Positions 17,272 to 26,373 of a stretch of 64,000 nt of DNA are shown here, one piece after another (the first letter of the stretch is position 1; every line of letters begins with the position of its first letter). Origin of the DNA: Mycobacterium celatum (GTDB taxonomy: Bacteria; Actinomycetota; Actinomycetes; Mycobacteriales; Mycobacteriaceae); assembly GCF_002101595.1 (NCBI RefSeq), contig NZ_LQOM01000016.1, positions 1 through 64,000 of the forward strand. Reading direction: 5' to 3'. The notes beneath the pieces are model-generated. The model was not told where the DNA came from, did no database searches, and worked only from the letters and a program-made list of their open reading frames with translations. Position numbers and translations under genes: made by a program.

Positions 17272-20200
17272 ATGGCACATCGGCGGGGTCCCGAGGCGCG
17301 CGCGGTATTGGATCCGGGTCTGCGCGGCCGGATTCGGGTGCTCGGAGGTCCGGGCACCGGTAAGAGCAGCCTGCTGGTCGACGCCGCAGCCGCCCGCATC
17401 GCTGCCGGTGCCGACCCGGAATCGGTTCTGTTGCTGACGGGTTCGGGCCGCATCGCAACTCGGGCGCGCAGCGCGTTGACGGCACAGTTGTTGCGGTCGC
17501 GGACGGACGCCGCCGGGCCCGTCGTGATCCGCGAGCCGCTGGTGCGCACTGTGCACAGTTACGCCTTCGCGGTGCTGCGGCTGGCCGCACAACGCGCCGG
17601 CGGGCCGCCTCCGCGGTTGGTCACCAGCGCCGAACAGGACGCAATCATCGCCGAACTGCTGGCCGGCGAGCTGCAGGACGGTTCGACGGCGTGGCCCGGC
17701 GAGCTGCGTCCCGCGTTGGGCACCGCGGGGTTCGCCGCGGAGTTGCGGGATTTGTTGGCGCGCTGCGCCGAACGCGGTGTCGACCCGCGGGAGCTGCAGC
17801 GGCTGGGCCGGTTGCACGGGCGCCCGGAATGGGCGGCGGCGGGCCGGTTCGCCCGCCAGTACGAGCAGGTGATGCTGCTGCGCGCCGCCGTCGGGACGGC
17901 GGCCCCGCAGGCGACCACGCCGGCGCTGGGTGCCGCCGAACTGGTCGGGGCCGCGTTGGAGGCCTTTGCTGTCGATCCCGAGCTGTTGGCCGCCCAGCAT
18001 GCCCGGATCCGGGTCCTGCTCGTCGACGACGCTCAGCAACTCGACCCCCAGGCCGCTCGTCTGGTGCGGGTATTGGCGGCGGGTGCCGAGGTGACGGTGA
18101 TTGCCGGCGATCCCAACCAGGCGGTGTTCGGCTTTCGTGGCGGCGACCCGGCCGCCCTTCTTGCCGACGACGCGCCGGCGGTGAGGCTGACGTCGTCGCA
18201 CCGCTGTGCGCCGGCGGTGGCGCGCGCCGTCTGCGGGATCGCCGGCCGGCTTCCGGGCGGCAGCGAAATCGACGGCGCCGGAACCGATTCGGGTGCTGTG
18301 ACGGTGCACCTGGCCGCCTCGGCGCACGCGGAGGCGGCGCTGATCGCCGACGCGCTGCGGCGGGCACACCTCGTCGACGGGCTGCGGTGGTCACAGATGG
18401 CGGTCATCGTCAGATCGGTGCCGCGCGCCGCGGCGGGGCTGGCGCATGCGCTGACCCGGGCCGGCGTCCCGGTGGCCATGCCGACGTCCGGTGGGCTGCT
18501 GTGGCAGCAGCCCACGGCACGGGCGCTGCTGACGGTGCTGGCCGCGACCGTCGACGGCCTGGACGGCGGGCGGGCGCTGACACTGCTGACCGGGCCGATC
18601 GGCCGGGTCGACCCGGTGACGCTACGCCAACTGCGCCGGGCGCTGCGCCGCAGCGTACCCGAGCGGGACGTCGACGACCTGCTGCTGGAGGCGTTGACGG
18701 GCGATCCGCCACCGCTGTCTGCGGCGCAGGCCCGCCCCCTGCGGCGGGTCCGCGCGGTGCTCGACGCGGCCGCTCGCTGTCATCGCGACGGGCAGGATCC
18801 GCGCGACACGCTGTGGGCGGCGTGGCAGCGCTCGGGTCTGCAGCGTCGCTTACTGGCGGCGGCTGAGCGCGGCGGCGCTGCAGGCGCCCAGGCCGACCGC
18901 GACCTCGACGCGGTGACCACGCTGTTCGAGGTCACCGACCAATACGTGTCGCGCACCGCCGGTGCCTCGCTGCGCGGGCTGCTCGACCACGTCGGTGCGC
19001 TGCAGCTGCCCGCCGTCCGCCCCGAGCCGGGCGTCGCCGAACAGGTCAGCGTGCTCAGCGCGCACGCCGCGCTGGGCCACGAGTGGGATCTGGTGGTCAT
19101 CGCCGGATTGCAGGAAGGGTTGTGGCCCAACACGATTCCACGCGGTGGGGTGCTGGGTACCCAGCGTTTGCTCGACGTCCTGGACGGGGTCAGCGAGGAC
19201 GCGTCGCTACGGGCGCCACTGCTTGCCGAGGAGCGGCGCCTGCTGGTGGCGGCGATGGGCCGGGCGCGCAAGCGTCTGCTGGTCACCGCCGTCGACGGGG
19301 AGGGCGGCGAGACGGGCTGCGACAGCGTGTTGCCGTCGCCGTTCTTCTTCGAGATCGCGCAGTGGGCCACCGACGAGCCGGACAGGGCCGATGGCGACCC
19401 GCTGCACCCGGCCTCGCCGCGCTTGCGATCGGCGCTGACCCCGCTCACCGCGCCGCGGGTGTTGACGGCGGCGGCGGTGGTGGGCCGGCTGCGCGGTGTG
19501 GTCTGTGCGCCCGACGGAACGGTGAGTGAGACCGAAAGAACCAGGGCCGCAAGACAATTGGCCCGCCTTGCCAAGGCCGGTGTGCCGGGTGCCGACCCGG
19601 CCGGGTGGTACGGCATGGCCCCGGTCAGCACCGCCGAGCCGCTGTGGAGCGGCGAAGACCACGTGGTCACGCTGACGCCGTCGAGCCTGCAGACGCTGAC
19701 CGATTGTCCGCTGCGCTGGCTGGTCGAACGTCACGGGGGAACCGATCCGCGCGACCTGCCGTCGGCCATCGGCTCGGTGCTGCACGCGCTGATCGCCGAG
19801 GCAACAGCCGGCGAGTCGCAGCTGATGGCCGCGCTGGACCGGGCATGGGAACATCTGCCGTTCGGATCGCGCTGGTATGCCGCCAACGAGCTGGCCCGCC
19901 ATCGCGCGATGCTGCAGAACTTCCTGGAGTGGCGGGCCCAGACGCGGCACGCGCTCACCGAGGTCGGCGTCGAGGTCGAGGTCGACGGGGTGGTCGACGG
20001 TGTGCGCCTGCGCGGTCGGGTCGACCGAGTCGAGCTTGACGCGGCCGGCCGGCTGGTGATCGTCGACGTCAAAACCGGCAAGACTCCGGTCAGCAAGGAC
20101 GATGCGCAGCGGCACGCCCAGCTGGCGGCCTATCAGTTGGCGGTGGCCGAGGGCCTGCTGGCTTACGGCGACGAGGCCGGCGGCGCCCGGCTGGTGTACC

Positions 20201-20403
20201 CCGGCAGGACGACGGCCGGCGGCGCCACCGAACGCGAGCAGGATCCGCTGACGCCGGCGGCGCGGGAAGAGTGGCGCAACGTGATCCGGCTGGCGGCCGC
20301 CGCCACCGCCGGCCCGCAGTTTGTCGCCCGCATCAACGACGGCTGCGCGCACTGCCCGCTGCGGCCCGGCTGCCCGGCCCACACCGACGGGACCCCGACA
20401 TGA
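17272..20403 (+). CDS. adnA: AdnA subunit of AdnAB helicase-nuclease
   Basis: This 1043-residue UvrD-like motor fused to a RecB-type nuclease processes double-strand breaks with AdnB. Walker A G-G-P-G-T-G-K-S lies at 25-32, with a degenerate motif II L-L-V-D-D-A-Q near 250 in place of DExx, as known for AdnA, the weaker motor. The nuclease site has G-R-V-D-R-V and V-D-V-K-T-G-K near 905-935. Four cysteines (one at about 811 in T-D-C-P, three in C-A-H-C-P-L-R-P-G-C at about 1025-1034) fit an iron-sulfur staple. ATG 17272 is the only in-frame start near the conserved N-terminus. It overlaps adnB by ATGA. Confidence 0.95.
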   Translation: MAHRRGPEARAVLDPGLRGRIRVLGGPGTGKSSLLVDAAAARIAAGADPESVLLLTGSGRIATRARSALTAQLLRSRTDAAGPVVIREPLVRTVHSYAFAVLRLAAQRAGGPPPRLVTSAEQDAIIAELLAGELQDGSTAWPGELRPALGTAGFAAELRDLLARCAERGVDPRELQRLGRLHGRPEWAAAGRFARQYEQVMLLRAAVGTAAPQATTPALGAAELVGAALEAFAVDPELLAAQHARIRVLLVDDAQQLDPQAARLVRVLAAGAEVTVIAGDPNQAVFGFRGGDPAALLADDAPAVRLTSSHRCAPAVARAVCGIAGRLPGGSEIDGAGTDSGAVTVHLAASAHAEAALIADALRRAHLVDGLRWSQMAVIVRSVPRAAAGLAHALTRAGVPVAMPTSGGLLWQQPTARALLTVLAATVDGLDGGRALTLLTGPIGRVDPVTLRQLRRALRRSVPERDVDDLLLEALTGDPPPLSAAQARPLRRVRAVLDAAARCHRDGQDPRDTLWAAWQRSGLQRRLLAAAERGGAAGAQADRDLDAVTTLFEVTDQYVSRTAGASLRGLLDHVGALQLPAVRPEPGVAEQVSVLSAHAALGHEWDLVVIAGLQEGLWPNTIPRGGVLGTQRLLDVLDGVSEDASLRAPLLAEERRLLVAAMGRARKRLLVTAVDGEGGETGCDSVLPSPFFFEIAQWATDEPDRADGDPLHPASPRLRSALTPLTAPRVLTAAAVVGRLRGVVCAPDGTVSETERTRAARQLARLAKAGVPGADPAGWYGMAPVSTAEPLWSGEDHVVTLTPSSLQTLTDCPLRWLVERHGGTDPRDLPSAIGSVLHALIAEATAGESQLMAALDRAWEHLPFGSRWYAANELARHRAMLQNFLEWRAQTRHALTEVGVEVEVDGVVDGVRLRGRVDRVELDAAGRLVIVDVKTGKTPVSKDDAQRHAQLAAYQLAVAEGLLAYGDEAGGARLVYPGRTTAGGATEREQDPLTPAAREEWRNVIRLAAAATAGPQFVARINDGCAHCPLRPGCPAHTDGTPT

Positions 20404-23400
20404 CACCCCGCTACAGTCCTGCCGAATTAGCTTGCAGCCTTGGGCTTTTCGAACCGACCGAGGAGCAGGCCGCGGTCATCGCCGCACCGCCGGGGCCGCT
20501 GGTGGTCATCGCCGGCGCCGGCGCCGGCAAAACCGAGACCATGGCCGCACGGGTGGTGTGGCTGGTCGCAAACGGTTACGCGCGACCCGACCAGGTGCTC
20601 GGCTTGACGTTCACCCGGAAGGCGGCCGGGCAGCTGCTGCGGCGGGTCCGCTCCCGGCTCGCCCGGCTTGCCGGCGCCGGGCTGTTCACCGGAGAACCCG
20701 CGGGTGCGGCCGTCGTCAGCACCTATCACGCCTTCGCCGGGCAGCTGCTGCGCGACCACGGCCTGCTGCTCGGCGTCGAGCCGGATACCCGGGTGCTGTC
20801 CGAGACCGAGCTGTGGCAGCTGGCGTTCGACGTGGTCAACGGGTACCGCGGCGAGCTGCGAACCGACAAGAACCCGGCGGCGGTCACCTCGATGGTGCTG
20901 CGGCTGTCGGGCCAGCTCGCCGAGCACCTCGTCGACACCGCGCAGCTGCGCGACACCCACGTCGAGCTGGAGCGGCTGGTGCATACCCTGCCGGCCGGGC
21001 CCTACCAGCGGGACCGCGGCCCCAGCCAGTGGTTGCTGCGGATGCTGGCGACGCAGACCGAGCGCGCCGAACTTGTGCCGCTGGTCGACGAGCTGCATGC
21101 GCGGATGCGGGCCGAGAAGGTCATGGACTTCGGCATGCAGATGGCCGCGGCCGCGCGGCTGGTGACGGCGTTCGGCCAGGTCGGGGCGGAGCTGCGGAGC
21201 CGCTACCGGGTGGTGCTGCTCGACGAGTACCAGGACACCGGCCACGCTCAGCGCGTGGTGTTGTCGTCGCTGTTCGGCGGTGGAGTCGACGACGATCTGG
21301 CGTTGACCGCGGTCGGCGATCCGATCCAGTCGATCTACGGCTGGCGCGGCGCCTCGGCCACCAACCTGCCGCGGTTCACCACCGACTTCCCGCGGCCCGA
21401 CGGCACGCCGGCGCCCATGCTGGAGCTGCGCACCAGCTGGCGCAACCCGCCGCGGACCCTGCAGGTGGCCAATGCGGTGTCGGCAGAAGCGCGGCGACGG
21501 TCGGTGGCGGTCCGACCGCTGCGCGCCCGGCCCGACGCGGCGCCGGGCACCGTGGCCTGTGCGCTGCTGCCCGACGTGTGCGCCGAACGCGAGTGGGTCG
21601 CCGACCACCTGCACCAGCACTATGAGCGAGCCCGCGCGGCGGGTGTCGTGCCGCCGAGCGCCGCCGTGCTGGTGCGGCGTAACGCCGACGCCGCTCCGAT
21701 GGCCGCGGCGTTACGGGCCCGCGGCATCCCGGTGGAGGTGGTGGGGCTGGCCGGCCTGCTGTCCGTCCCCGAGGTCGCCGACGTGGTGGCGATGCTGCGG
21801 CTGGTGGCCGACCCCGCCGCCGGCTCGGCGGCAATGCGGGTGCTCACCGGCCCGCGCTGGCGGCTCGGCGGTCGGGACATCGCCGCGCTGTGGCGGCGTG
21901 CCCTCACGCTGGGTGATGGTGTGCGCCAGGCAGATTCGGTCGAGCAGATCGCGGCGTCGGCCGGCCCGGACGCCGACGCCGCCGGCTTGGCCGACGCCAT
22001 CGACGACCCCGGCCCGGAAAGCGGGTATTCGTCCGCCGGGTATCGGCGCATCGTCGCGCTCGCCGAAGAACTGGCCATGTTGCGCGGACACCTCGACCAC
22101 CCGCTGCCCGACCTGGTTGCCGAGCTGCGCCGGGTGCTGGGCGTCGACTGCGAGGTGCGCGCCGCGCAGCCGGCCACGTCCGAGTGCACCGGCACCGAGC
22201 ACCTCGACGTCTTCGGGGACGTGGTCGCCGGCTACGCGGAACGGGCCGGCAACGCGTCGGTCGAGGGTCTGCTGTCCTACCTGGACGCCGCCGCGGACGT
22301 CGAAAACGGTTTGCCGCCAGCGCAAGTCACAGTCGCCCAGGATCGCGTCCAGGTGCTCACCGTGCATGCCGCCAAGGGGCTGGAGTGGCAGGTGGTGGCC
22401 GTTCCTCACCTGTCCGCCGGCGTGTTCCCGTCGACCGGGTCGGCCCGCACCTGGCTGACCGACGCCGCCGAGCTGCCGCCGCTGCTGCGTGGCGATCGTG
22501 CGTCGTTGGGCGCGCAGGGCGTCCCGGTCCTGGACACCTCAGACGTCACCAATCGAAAACAGCTGTCGGACAAGATCTCCGAGCATCGTCGCCAGCTGGA
22601 GCAACGCCGCATGGACGAGGAGCGCCGCTTGCTCTATGTGGCCATCACCCGCGCCCAGGACACCCTGCTGCTGTCCGCCCACCACTGGGGTGCCACCGGG
22701 ATCAAACCGCGCGGCCCGTCGGATTTCTTGTGCGAGCTCAAGGACGCCATCGAAGGCCAAGGCTGCGGCGCGGTCGAACACTGGGCGCCACCACCCGCCG
22801 CTGGTGAACCAAACCCTTTGCGCGGCAATGCTATCGAAGCAACATGGCCCGTCGACCCGCTGGGTGCGCGGCGCACAGACGTGGAGCGCGGCGCGGCGCT
22901 GGTGGCCGCCGCGATGTCGGAGGCGGACACGGCCTTACCCACCGACCCCGACGTCGACGCATTGCTGGCCGAATGCTCGCGCGCCGCGACGCCACCGGCG
23001 CCGGCCCTGCCCGGCCAGTTGTCGGTCAGCGGCCTGGTCGAGCTGGCCCGCGACCCGGATGGTGCGCTGCAACGGCTGACGCGTCGGCTGCCCGCCCGCC
23101 CCGAGCCGCATGCCTTGCTGGGCAACGCGTTTCACGAATGGGTACAGCGGTTCTACGGCGCCGAGCGGCTGTTCGACCTCGCCGACTTGCCTGGGGCGGC
23201 CGACACCGAGACCGTGCAGGCCGACGCCGAGGAGCTGGCCGCCTTGCAGGCGGCGTTCCTGGCCTCACCGTGGGCGTCGCGCACCCCGATCGCCGTCGAG
23301 GTGCCCTTCGAGATGGCCGTCGGCGACACGGTGGTGCGCGGTCGCATCGACGCGGTGTTCGCCGAACCGGACGGCGGCGCCACCGTGGTGGACTGGAAGA

Positions 23401-23609
23401 CCGGCGAGGCGCCGCGTGGCCCGGAAGCCGCCCGCCATGCGGCGATTCAGCTGGGCGTCTACCGGCTGGCCTGGGCGGGATTATCCGGTCGTCCGGAGTC
23501 TTTGGTGCGCACAGCTTTTCACTATGTCCGCAGCGGAGTCACCGTCGTCCCGGACGTGTTGCCGGGACCCGACGAGCTGGCGGCGCTGCTGACTAGGCAG
23601 TCCGCCTGA
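20400..23609 (+). CDS. adnB: AdnB subunit of AdnAB helicase-nuclease
   Basis: This 1069-residue protein is the lead motor and second nuclease of AdnAB, the mycobacterial counterpart of RecBCD/AddAB. It carries Walker A G-A-G-A-G-K-T at about 37-43, motif II D-E-Y-Q-D-T near 275, V-H-A-A-K-G-L-E-W, and L-Y-V-A-I-T-R-A. The C-terminal nuclease has G-R-I-D-A-V and V-V-D-W-K-T-G near 995. ATG 20400 overlaps the adnA stop. The 3' end overlaps the convergent DoxX-like gene by 17 bp. Both motors look intact. Confidence 0.95.
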   Translation: MTPRYSPAELACSLGLFEPTEEQAAVIAAPPGPLVVIAGAGAGKTETMAARVVWLVANGYARPDQVLGLTFTRKAAGQLLRRVRSRLARLAGAGLFTGEPAGAAVVSTYHAFAGQLLRDHGLLLGVEPDTRVLSETELWQLAFDVVNGYRGELRTDKNPAAVTSMVLRLSGQLAEHLVDTAQLRDTHVELERLVHTLPAGPYQRDRGPSQWLLRMLATQTERAELVPLVDELHARMRAEKVMDFGMQMAAAARLVTAFGQVGAELRSRYRVVLLDEYQDTGHAQRVVLSSLFGGGVDDDLALTAVGDPIQSIYGWRGASATNLPRFTTDFPRPDGTPAPMLELRTSWRNPPRTLQVANAVSAEARRRSVAVRPLRARPDAAPGTVACALLPDVCAEREWVADHLHQHYERARAAGVVPPSAAVLVRRNADAAPMAAALRARGIPVEVVGLAGLLSVPEVADVVAMLRLVADPAAGSAAMRVLTGPRWRLGGRDIAALWRRALTLGDGVRQADSVEQIAASAGPDADAAGLADAIDDPGPESGYSSAGYRRIVALAEELAMLRGHLDHPLPDLVAELRRVLGVDCEVRAAQPATSECTGTEHLDVFGDVVAGYAERAGNASVEGLLSYLDAAADVENGLPPAQVTVAQDRVQVLTVHAAKGLEWQVVAVPHLSAGVFPSTGSARTWLTDAAELPPLLRGDRASLGAQGVPVLDTSDVTNRKQLSDKISEHRRQLEQRRMDEERRLLYVAITRAQDTLLLSAHHWGATGIKPRGPSDFLCELKDAIEGQGCGAVEHWAPPPAAGEPNPLRGNAIEATWPVDPLGARRTDVERGAALVAAAMSEADTALPTDPDVDALLAECSRAATPPAPALPGQLSVSGLVELARDPDGALQRLTRRLPARPEPHALLGNAFHEWVQRFYGAERLFDLADLPGAADTETVQADAEELAALQAAFLASPWASRTPIAVEVPFEMAVGDTVVRGRIDAVFAEPDGGATVVDWKTGEAPRGPEAARHAAIQLGVYRLAWAGLSGRPESLVRTAFHYVRSGVTVVPDVLPGPDELAALLTRQSA

Positions 23610-23982
23610 TCTTGAGAGCGGAGGTGATCATCGGGATCTGTAGCGGCAACCGGGCCAGCGCGATCAGACGCATCGGCCACGGCCTGGCCCACCACAGTCG
23701 CACCATGTTGACGTTGGCCGGGAAGACGGCGACGAACAGCACCGCCGCCGCCAGCGCGCCCAACCGGCGGGTGCTCCTGGCGAGCAGCAGCACACCGGTG
23801 GCCGCCTCGGCAATGCCGGATGCGTAGGTGTAGAACCGCTGGCTGCCCGGCAGTTCCACCGGGACGATGGTGTCGAATGGTTTGGGCGCCAGAAAGTGGG
23901 TGATACCCATCCCGATCAGCAGGGCGCCCATGCGGTATGCGGGAGCCGGGTTCGCGTCGGGGTGAGCTGTGGTAGCGGTCAT
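23593..23982 (-). CDS. DoxX-like small membrane protein
   Basis: This 129-residue protein has four hydrophobic helices and the pattern F-Y-T-Y-A-S-G-I-A-E-A-A-T-G-V-L-L-L seen in DoxX/DoxD-like membrane proteins. An M-G-I-T-H-F-L-A-P-K-P-F segment lies in the first loop. The ATG at 23982 follows TGTAACC with no clear ribosome site, so the transcript may be nearly leaderless. It is divergent from the K+ channel across 33 bp. The function is unknown; family members are linked to redox or stress resistance. Confidence 0.78.
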   Translation of the reverse strand: MTATTAHPDANPAPAYRMGALLIGMGITHFLAPKPFDTIVPVELPGSQRFYTYASGIAEAATGVLLLARSTRRLGALAAAVLFVAVFPANVNMVRLWWARPWPMRLIALARLPLQIPMITSALKIRRTA

Positions 23983-24015
23983 GGTTACATTGTGTCGTGC
24001 GCCCGCCGATGAACC

Positions 24016-25086
24016 GTGGCCAGAGCTAGCTGGCGGCGGTTGAGCGGTCTCGACGAGACGCTCACCGCCCAGCCCAGTTACGCACTTGTCGGTGTGCTGC
24101 GCATCCCCCAGGGGGAAGCGAGCCCCGCTCGCATCATTTTCCGCAGGATAGGCATTGCCCTGGTGGCGTTGTTCGCTGCGACCGTATGCGTCTACCTCGA
24201 TCGCGGCGGTTATCGCGATACCCGGGGGGACCAGCTCACGTTGCTGGATTGCATGTACTACGCCGCGGTGACCCTGTCGACGACTGGTTACGGCGACATC
24301 ACACCGATTTCCGAGTTCGCGCGCGGGGTCAACGTCCTGGTCATCACACCGCTGCGGATCGCCTTCCTCATCTTGTTGGTCGGGACGACGCTTGAAGTCG
24401 TCACCGAAACATCCCGGCAGGCACTGAAGATCCAGCGTTGGAGGAGCAGAGTGCGCAACCACACCGTCGTCATCGGCTACGGCACCAAGGGCAAGACGGC
24501 GGTCGCCGCGATGCTCGGCGACGAGGTGCCGGCCGGCGAGATCGTCGTCGTCGACACCGACCAGGCCGCGCTCGACCATGCCACGGCGGCCGGGCTGGTC
24601 ACCGTGCACGGCGACGCCACCCGATCCGACGTGCTGCGGCTCGCCGGCGCGCAGCACGCCGCCTCGATCGTCGTCGCCACCAGCCGCGACGACACCGCGG
24701 TGCTGGTCACGCTGACCGCTCGCGAACTCGCGCCGAAAGCCAAGATCGTCGCGTCGATCCGGGAGGCCGAAAACCAGCACCTGCTGCAGCAATCGGGCGC
24801 CGACTCGGTCGTGGTGTCCTCGGAGACCGCCGGCCGGTTGCTCGGCATTGCCACCACCACGCCCAGCGTGGTGGAGATGATCGAGGATCTGCTGACCCCC
24901 GACGCCGGGTTCGCCATCGCCGAACGGGAGGTGGAGCCGACGGAGGTCGGCGGTTCGCCTCGGCACCTGAGCGACATCGTGCTGGGCGTCGTGCGGGACG
25001 GCAACCTGGTGCGGGTGGACGCGCCGGAGGTCGACGCCATCGAGGCCAACGACCGGCTGCTCTACATCCGCAGCGTGGGGAAGTGA
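24016..25086 (+). CDS. Potassium channel with RCK/TrkA domain (Rv3200c-like)
   Basis: This 356-residue two-helix K+ channel has TM1 (about 44-62), a pore loop with filter T-T-G-Y-G-D, TM2 (about 112-130), and then a cytoplasmic RCK domain with Rossmann motif V-I-G-Y-G-T-K-G-K and acidic V-V-V-D-T-D. A TrkA-C-like segment closes the protein. It resembles MthK-type ligand-gated channels, with nucleotide or divalent-ion gating expected. Start GTG 24016 has no clear Shine-Dalgarno. The stop codon lies inside a family A repeat. Confidence 0.9.
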   Translation: MARASWRRLSGLDETLTAQPSYALVGVLRIPQGEASPARIIFRRIGIALVALFAATVCVYLDRGGYRDTRGDQLTLLDCMYYAAVTLSTTGYGDITPISEFARGVNVLVITPLRIAFLILLVGTTLEVVTETSRQALKIQRWRSRVRNHTVVIGYGTKGKTAVAAMLGDEVPAGEIVVVDTDQAALDHATAAGLVTVHGDATRSDVLRLAGAQHAASIVVATSRDDTAVLVTLTARELAPKAKIVASIREAENQHLLQQSGADSVVVSSETAGRLLGIATTTPSVVEMIEDLLTPDAGFAIAEREVEPTEVGGSPRHLSDIVLGVVRDGNLVRVDAPEVDAIEANDRLLYIRSVGK

Positions 25087-25127
25087 CGATCGCAAGCGCG
25101 GCGGAGCCGGGCGCCGCGGGTCGGCAC
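25083..25127 (+). repeat. 45-bp dispersed repeat, family A, copy 3
   Basis: It begins on the last bases of the K+ channel gene, so the channel stop TGA is supplied by the repeat, and ends just before GAGGAGG of nudC. Ends GTGACGATCGCAAGCG and GGGTCGGCAC keep the family pattern with two changes. Its position between two same-strand genes suggests a mild processing or termination element. Confidence 0.7.
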
Positions 25128-25142
25128 GAGGAGGTCTAGCTC

Positions 25143-26066
25143 GTGGATTTCGAATTGCAAAGCGCGCCCCTGCTGTCCCGCATCGGCGCGGACCGCGCCG
25201 ACCAGCTGCGCACCGACATCGAGGCAGCGACCGCCGGCTGGGCCGACGCCGCACTGCTGCGCGTGGACCACCGCAACCAGGTGCTGGTCGCCGACGGCCG
25301 GGTGGTGCTAGGTGCAGCGCGCACGCTGGCCGACAAACCTCCGCCGGATGCGGTGTTTCTGGGCCGCATCGAGGGCGACCGGCACGTGTGGGCCGTCCGC
25401 GGCCCGCTGGAAGCCCCCGAGGACCCCGACGCCCGTGTCGAGGTGGCCGACCTTCGCCGGGCGGGTCAGCTGTTCGACGACGTCAGCGCGCAGCTCGTGT
25501 CGTCGGCCATGGCTTTGCTGAATTGGCATGACAGCGCCCGGTTTTCGGCCCTCGACGGCGCGCCGACCAAGCCGATCCGGGCGGGTTGGGCGCGGGTCAA
25601 CCCGCTGACCGGGCACGAGGAATTCCCACGGATCGACCCTGCGGTGATCTGCCTGGTGCACGATGGCGCGGACCGCGCGGTGCTGGCCCGGCAGACGGTG
25701 TGGCCGCAGCGGTTGTTCTCGCTGCTGGCCGGCTTCGTCGAGGCAGGCGAGTCGTTCGAGATGTGCGTGGCCCGCGAGGTCCGCGAGGAGATAGGCCTGA
25801 CCGTGCGCGACGTGCGTTACCTGGGCAGCCAGCCGTGGCCGTTCCCTCGCTCGCTGATGGTCGGGTTCCACGCGGTGGCCGACCCGGATCAGAAGTTCGC
25901 TTTCAACGACGGCGAGATCGCCGAGGCGGCGTGGTTCACCCGCGACGAGGTGCGCGCAGCGCTGGCAGCCGGCGACTGGGGCAGCAACTCCGACTCGAAA
26001 TTGCTTCTGCCCGGCTCGGTTTCGATCGCCCGGGTGATCATCGAGTCCTGGGCGGCGGCCGGCTGA
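25143..26066 (+). CDS. nudC: NADH pyrophosphatase / RNA deNADding enzyme NudC
   Basis: This 307-residue Nudix hydrolase cleaves NAD(H) to NMN(H) and AMP and can remove NAD caps from RNA. The Nudix box (G-F-V-E-A-G-E-S ... R-E-V-R-E-E-I-G-L, about 197-219) is complete, and the NudC-specific S-Q-P-W-P-F-P follows. The four cysteines of the E. coli NudC zinc ribbon are absent: the protein has only two cysteines, both elsewhere. GTG 25143 follows GAGGAGG by 8 nt. In M. tuberculosis NudC (Rv3199c) affects isoniazid and ethionamide adducts. Confidence 0.92.
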   Translation: MDFELQSAPLLSRIGADRADQLRTDIEAATAGWADAALLRVDHRNQVLVADGRVVLGAARTLADKPPPDAVFLGRIEGDRHVWAVRGPLEAPEDPDARVEVADLRRAGQLFDDVSAQLVSSAMALLNWHDSARFSALDGAPTKPIRAGWARVNPLTGHEEFPRIDPAVICLVHDGADRAVLARQTVWPQRLFSLLAGFVEAGESFEMCVAREVREEIGLTVRDVRYLGSQPWPFPRSLMVGFHAVADPDQKFAFNDGEIAEAAWFTRDEVRAALAAGDWGSNSDSKLLLPGSVSIARVIIESWAAAG

Positions 26067-26071
26067 ACCGC

Positions 26072-26323
26072 TTACCCGGCCAGCTCGGCCAGCTTGGCCT
26101 TGATCTCGCCGGCGGCCGGGTTGGTCAGCGTCGAGCCGTCGGCGAACTTGACGGTGGGAACGGTCCGGTTGCCTCCGTTGACCGAACCGACGAACTCCGC
26201 CGCCGCGGCGTCCTGCTCGATGTTGACCTCGTCGTAGGAGATTCCGGCGGCTTTCAACATGGTCTTGAGCCGGTGGCAGTAGCCACACCAGGGCGTCGTG
26301 TACATCGTGAGCGCAGCGGTCAT
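26072..26323 (-). CDS. mrx1: Mycoredoxin-1
   Basis: This 83-residue glutaredoxin-fold protein has the C-G-Y-C active site at about 13-16 and the T-V-P-T cis-proline loop near 54-57. It matches mycoredoxin-1 (Rv3198A), which reduces mycothiol mixed disulfides in the cytoplasm using mycothiol and its reductase. It converges with nudC (5 bp apart) and is divergent from uvrD2. The roughly 50-bp gap to uvrD2 contains TTTATATA, a good candidate for a shared -10 region. Confidence 0.93.
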   Translation of the reverse strand: MTAALTMYTTPWCGYCHRLKTMLKAAGISYDEVNIEQDAAAAEFVGSVNGGNRTVPTVKFADGSTLTNPAAGEIKAKLAELAG

Positions 26324-26373
26324 ACGTCGTTTATATACGGCGTCTGTCGGCTGCCACTGCCAAGATGGACGGC

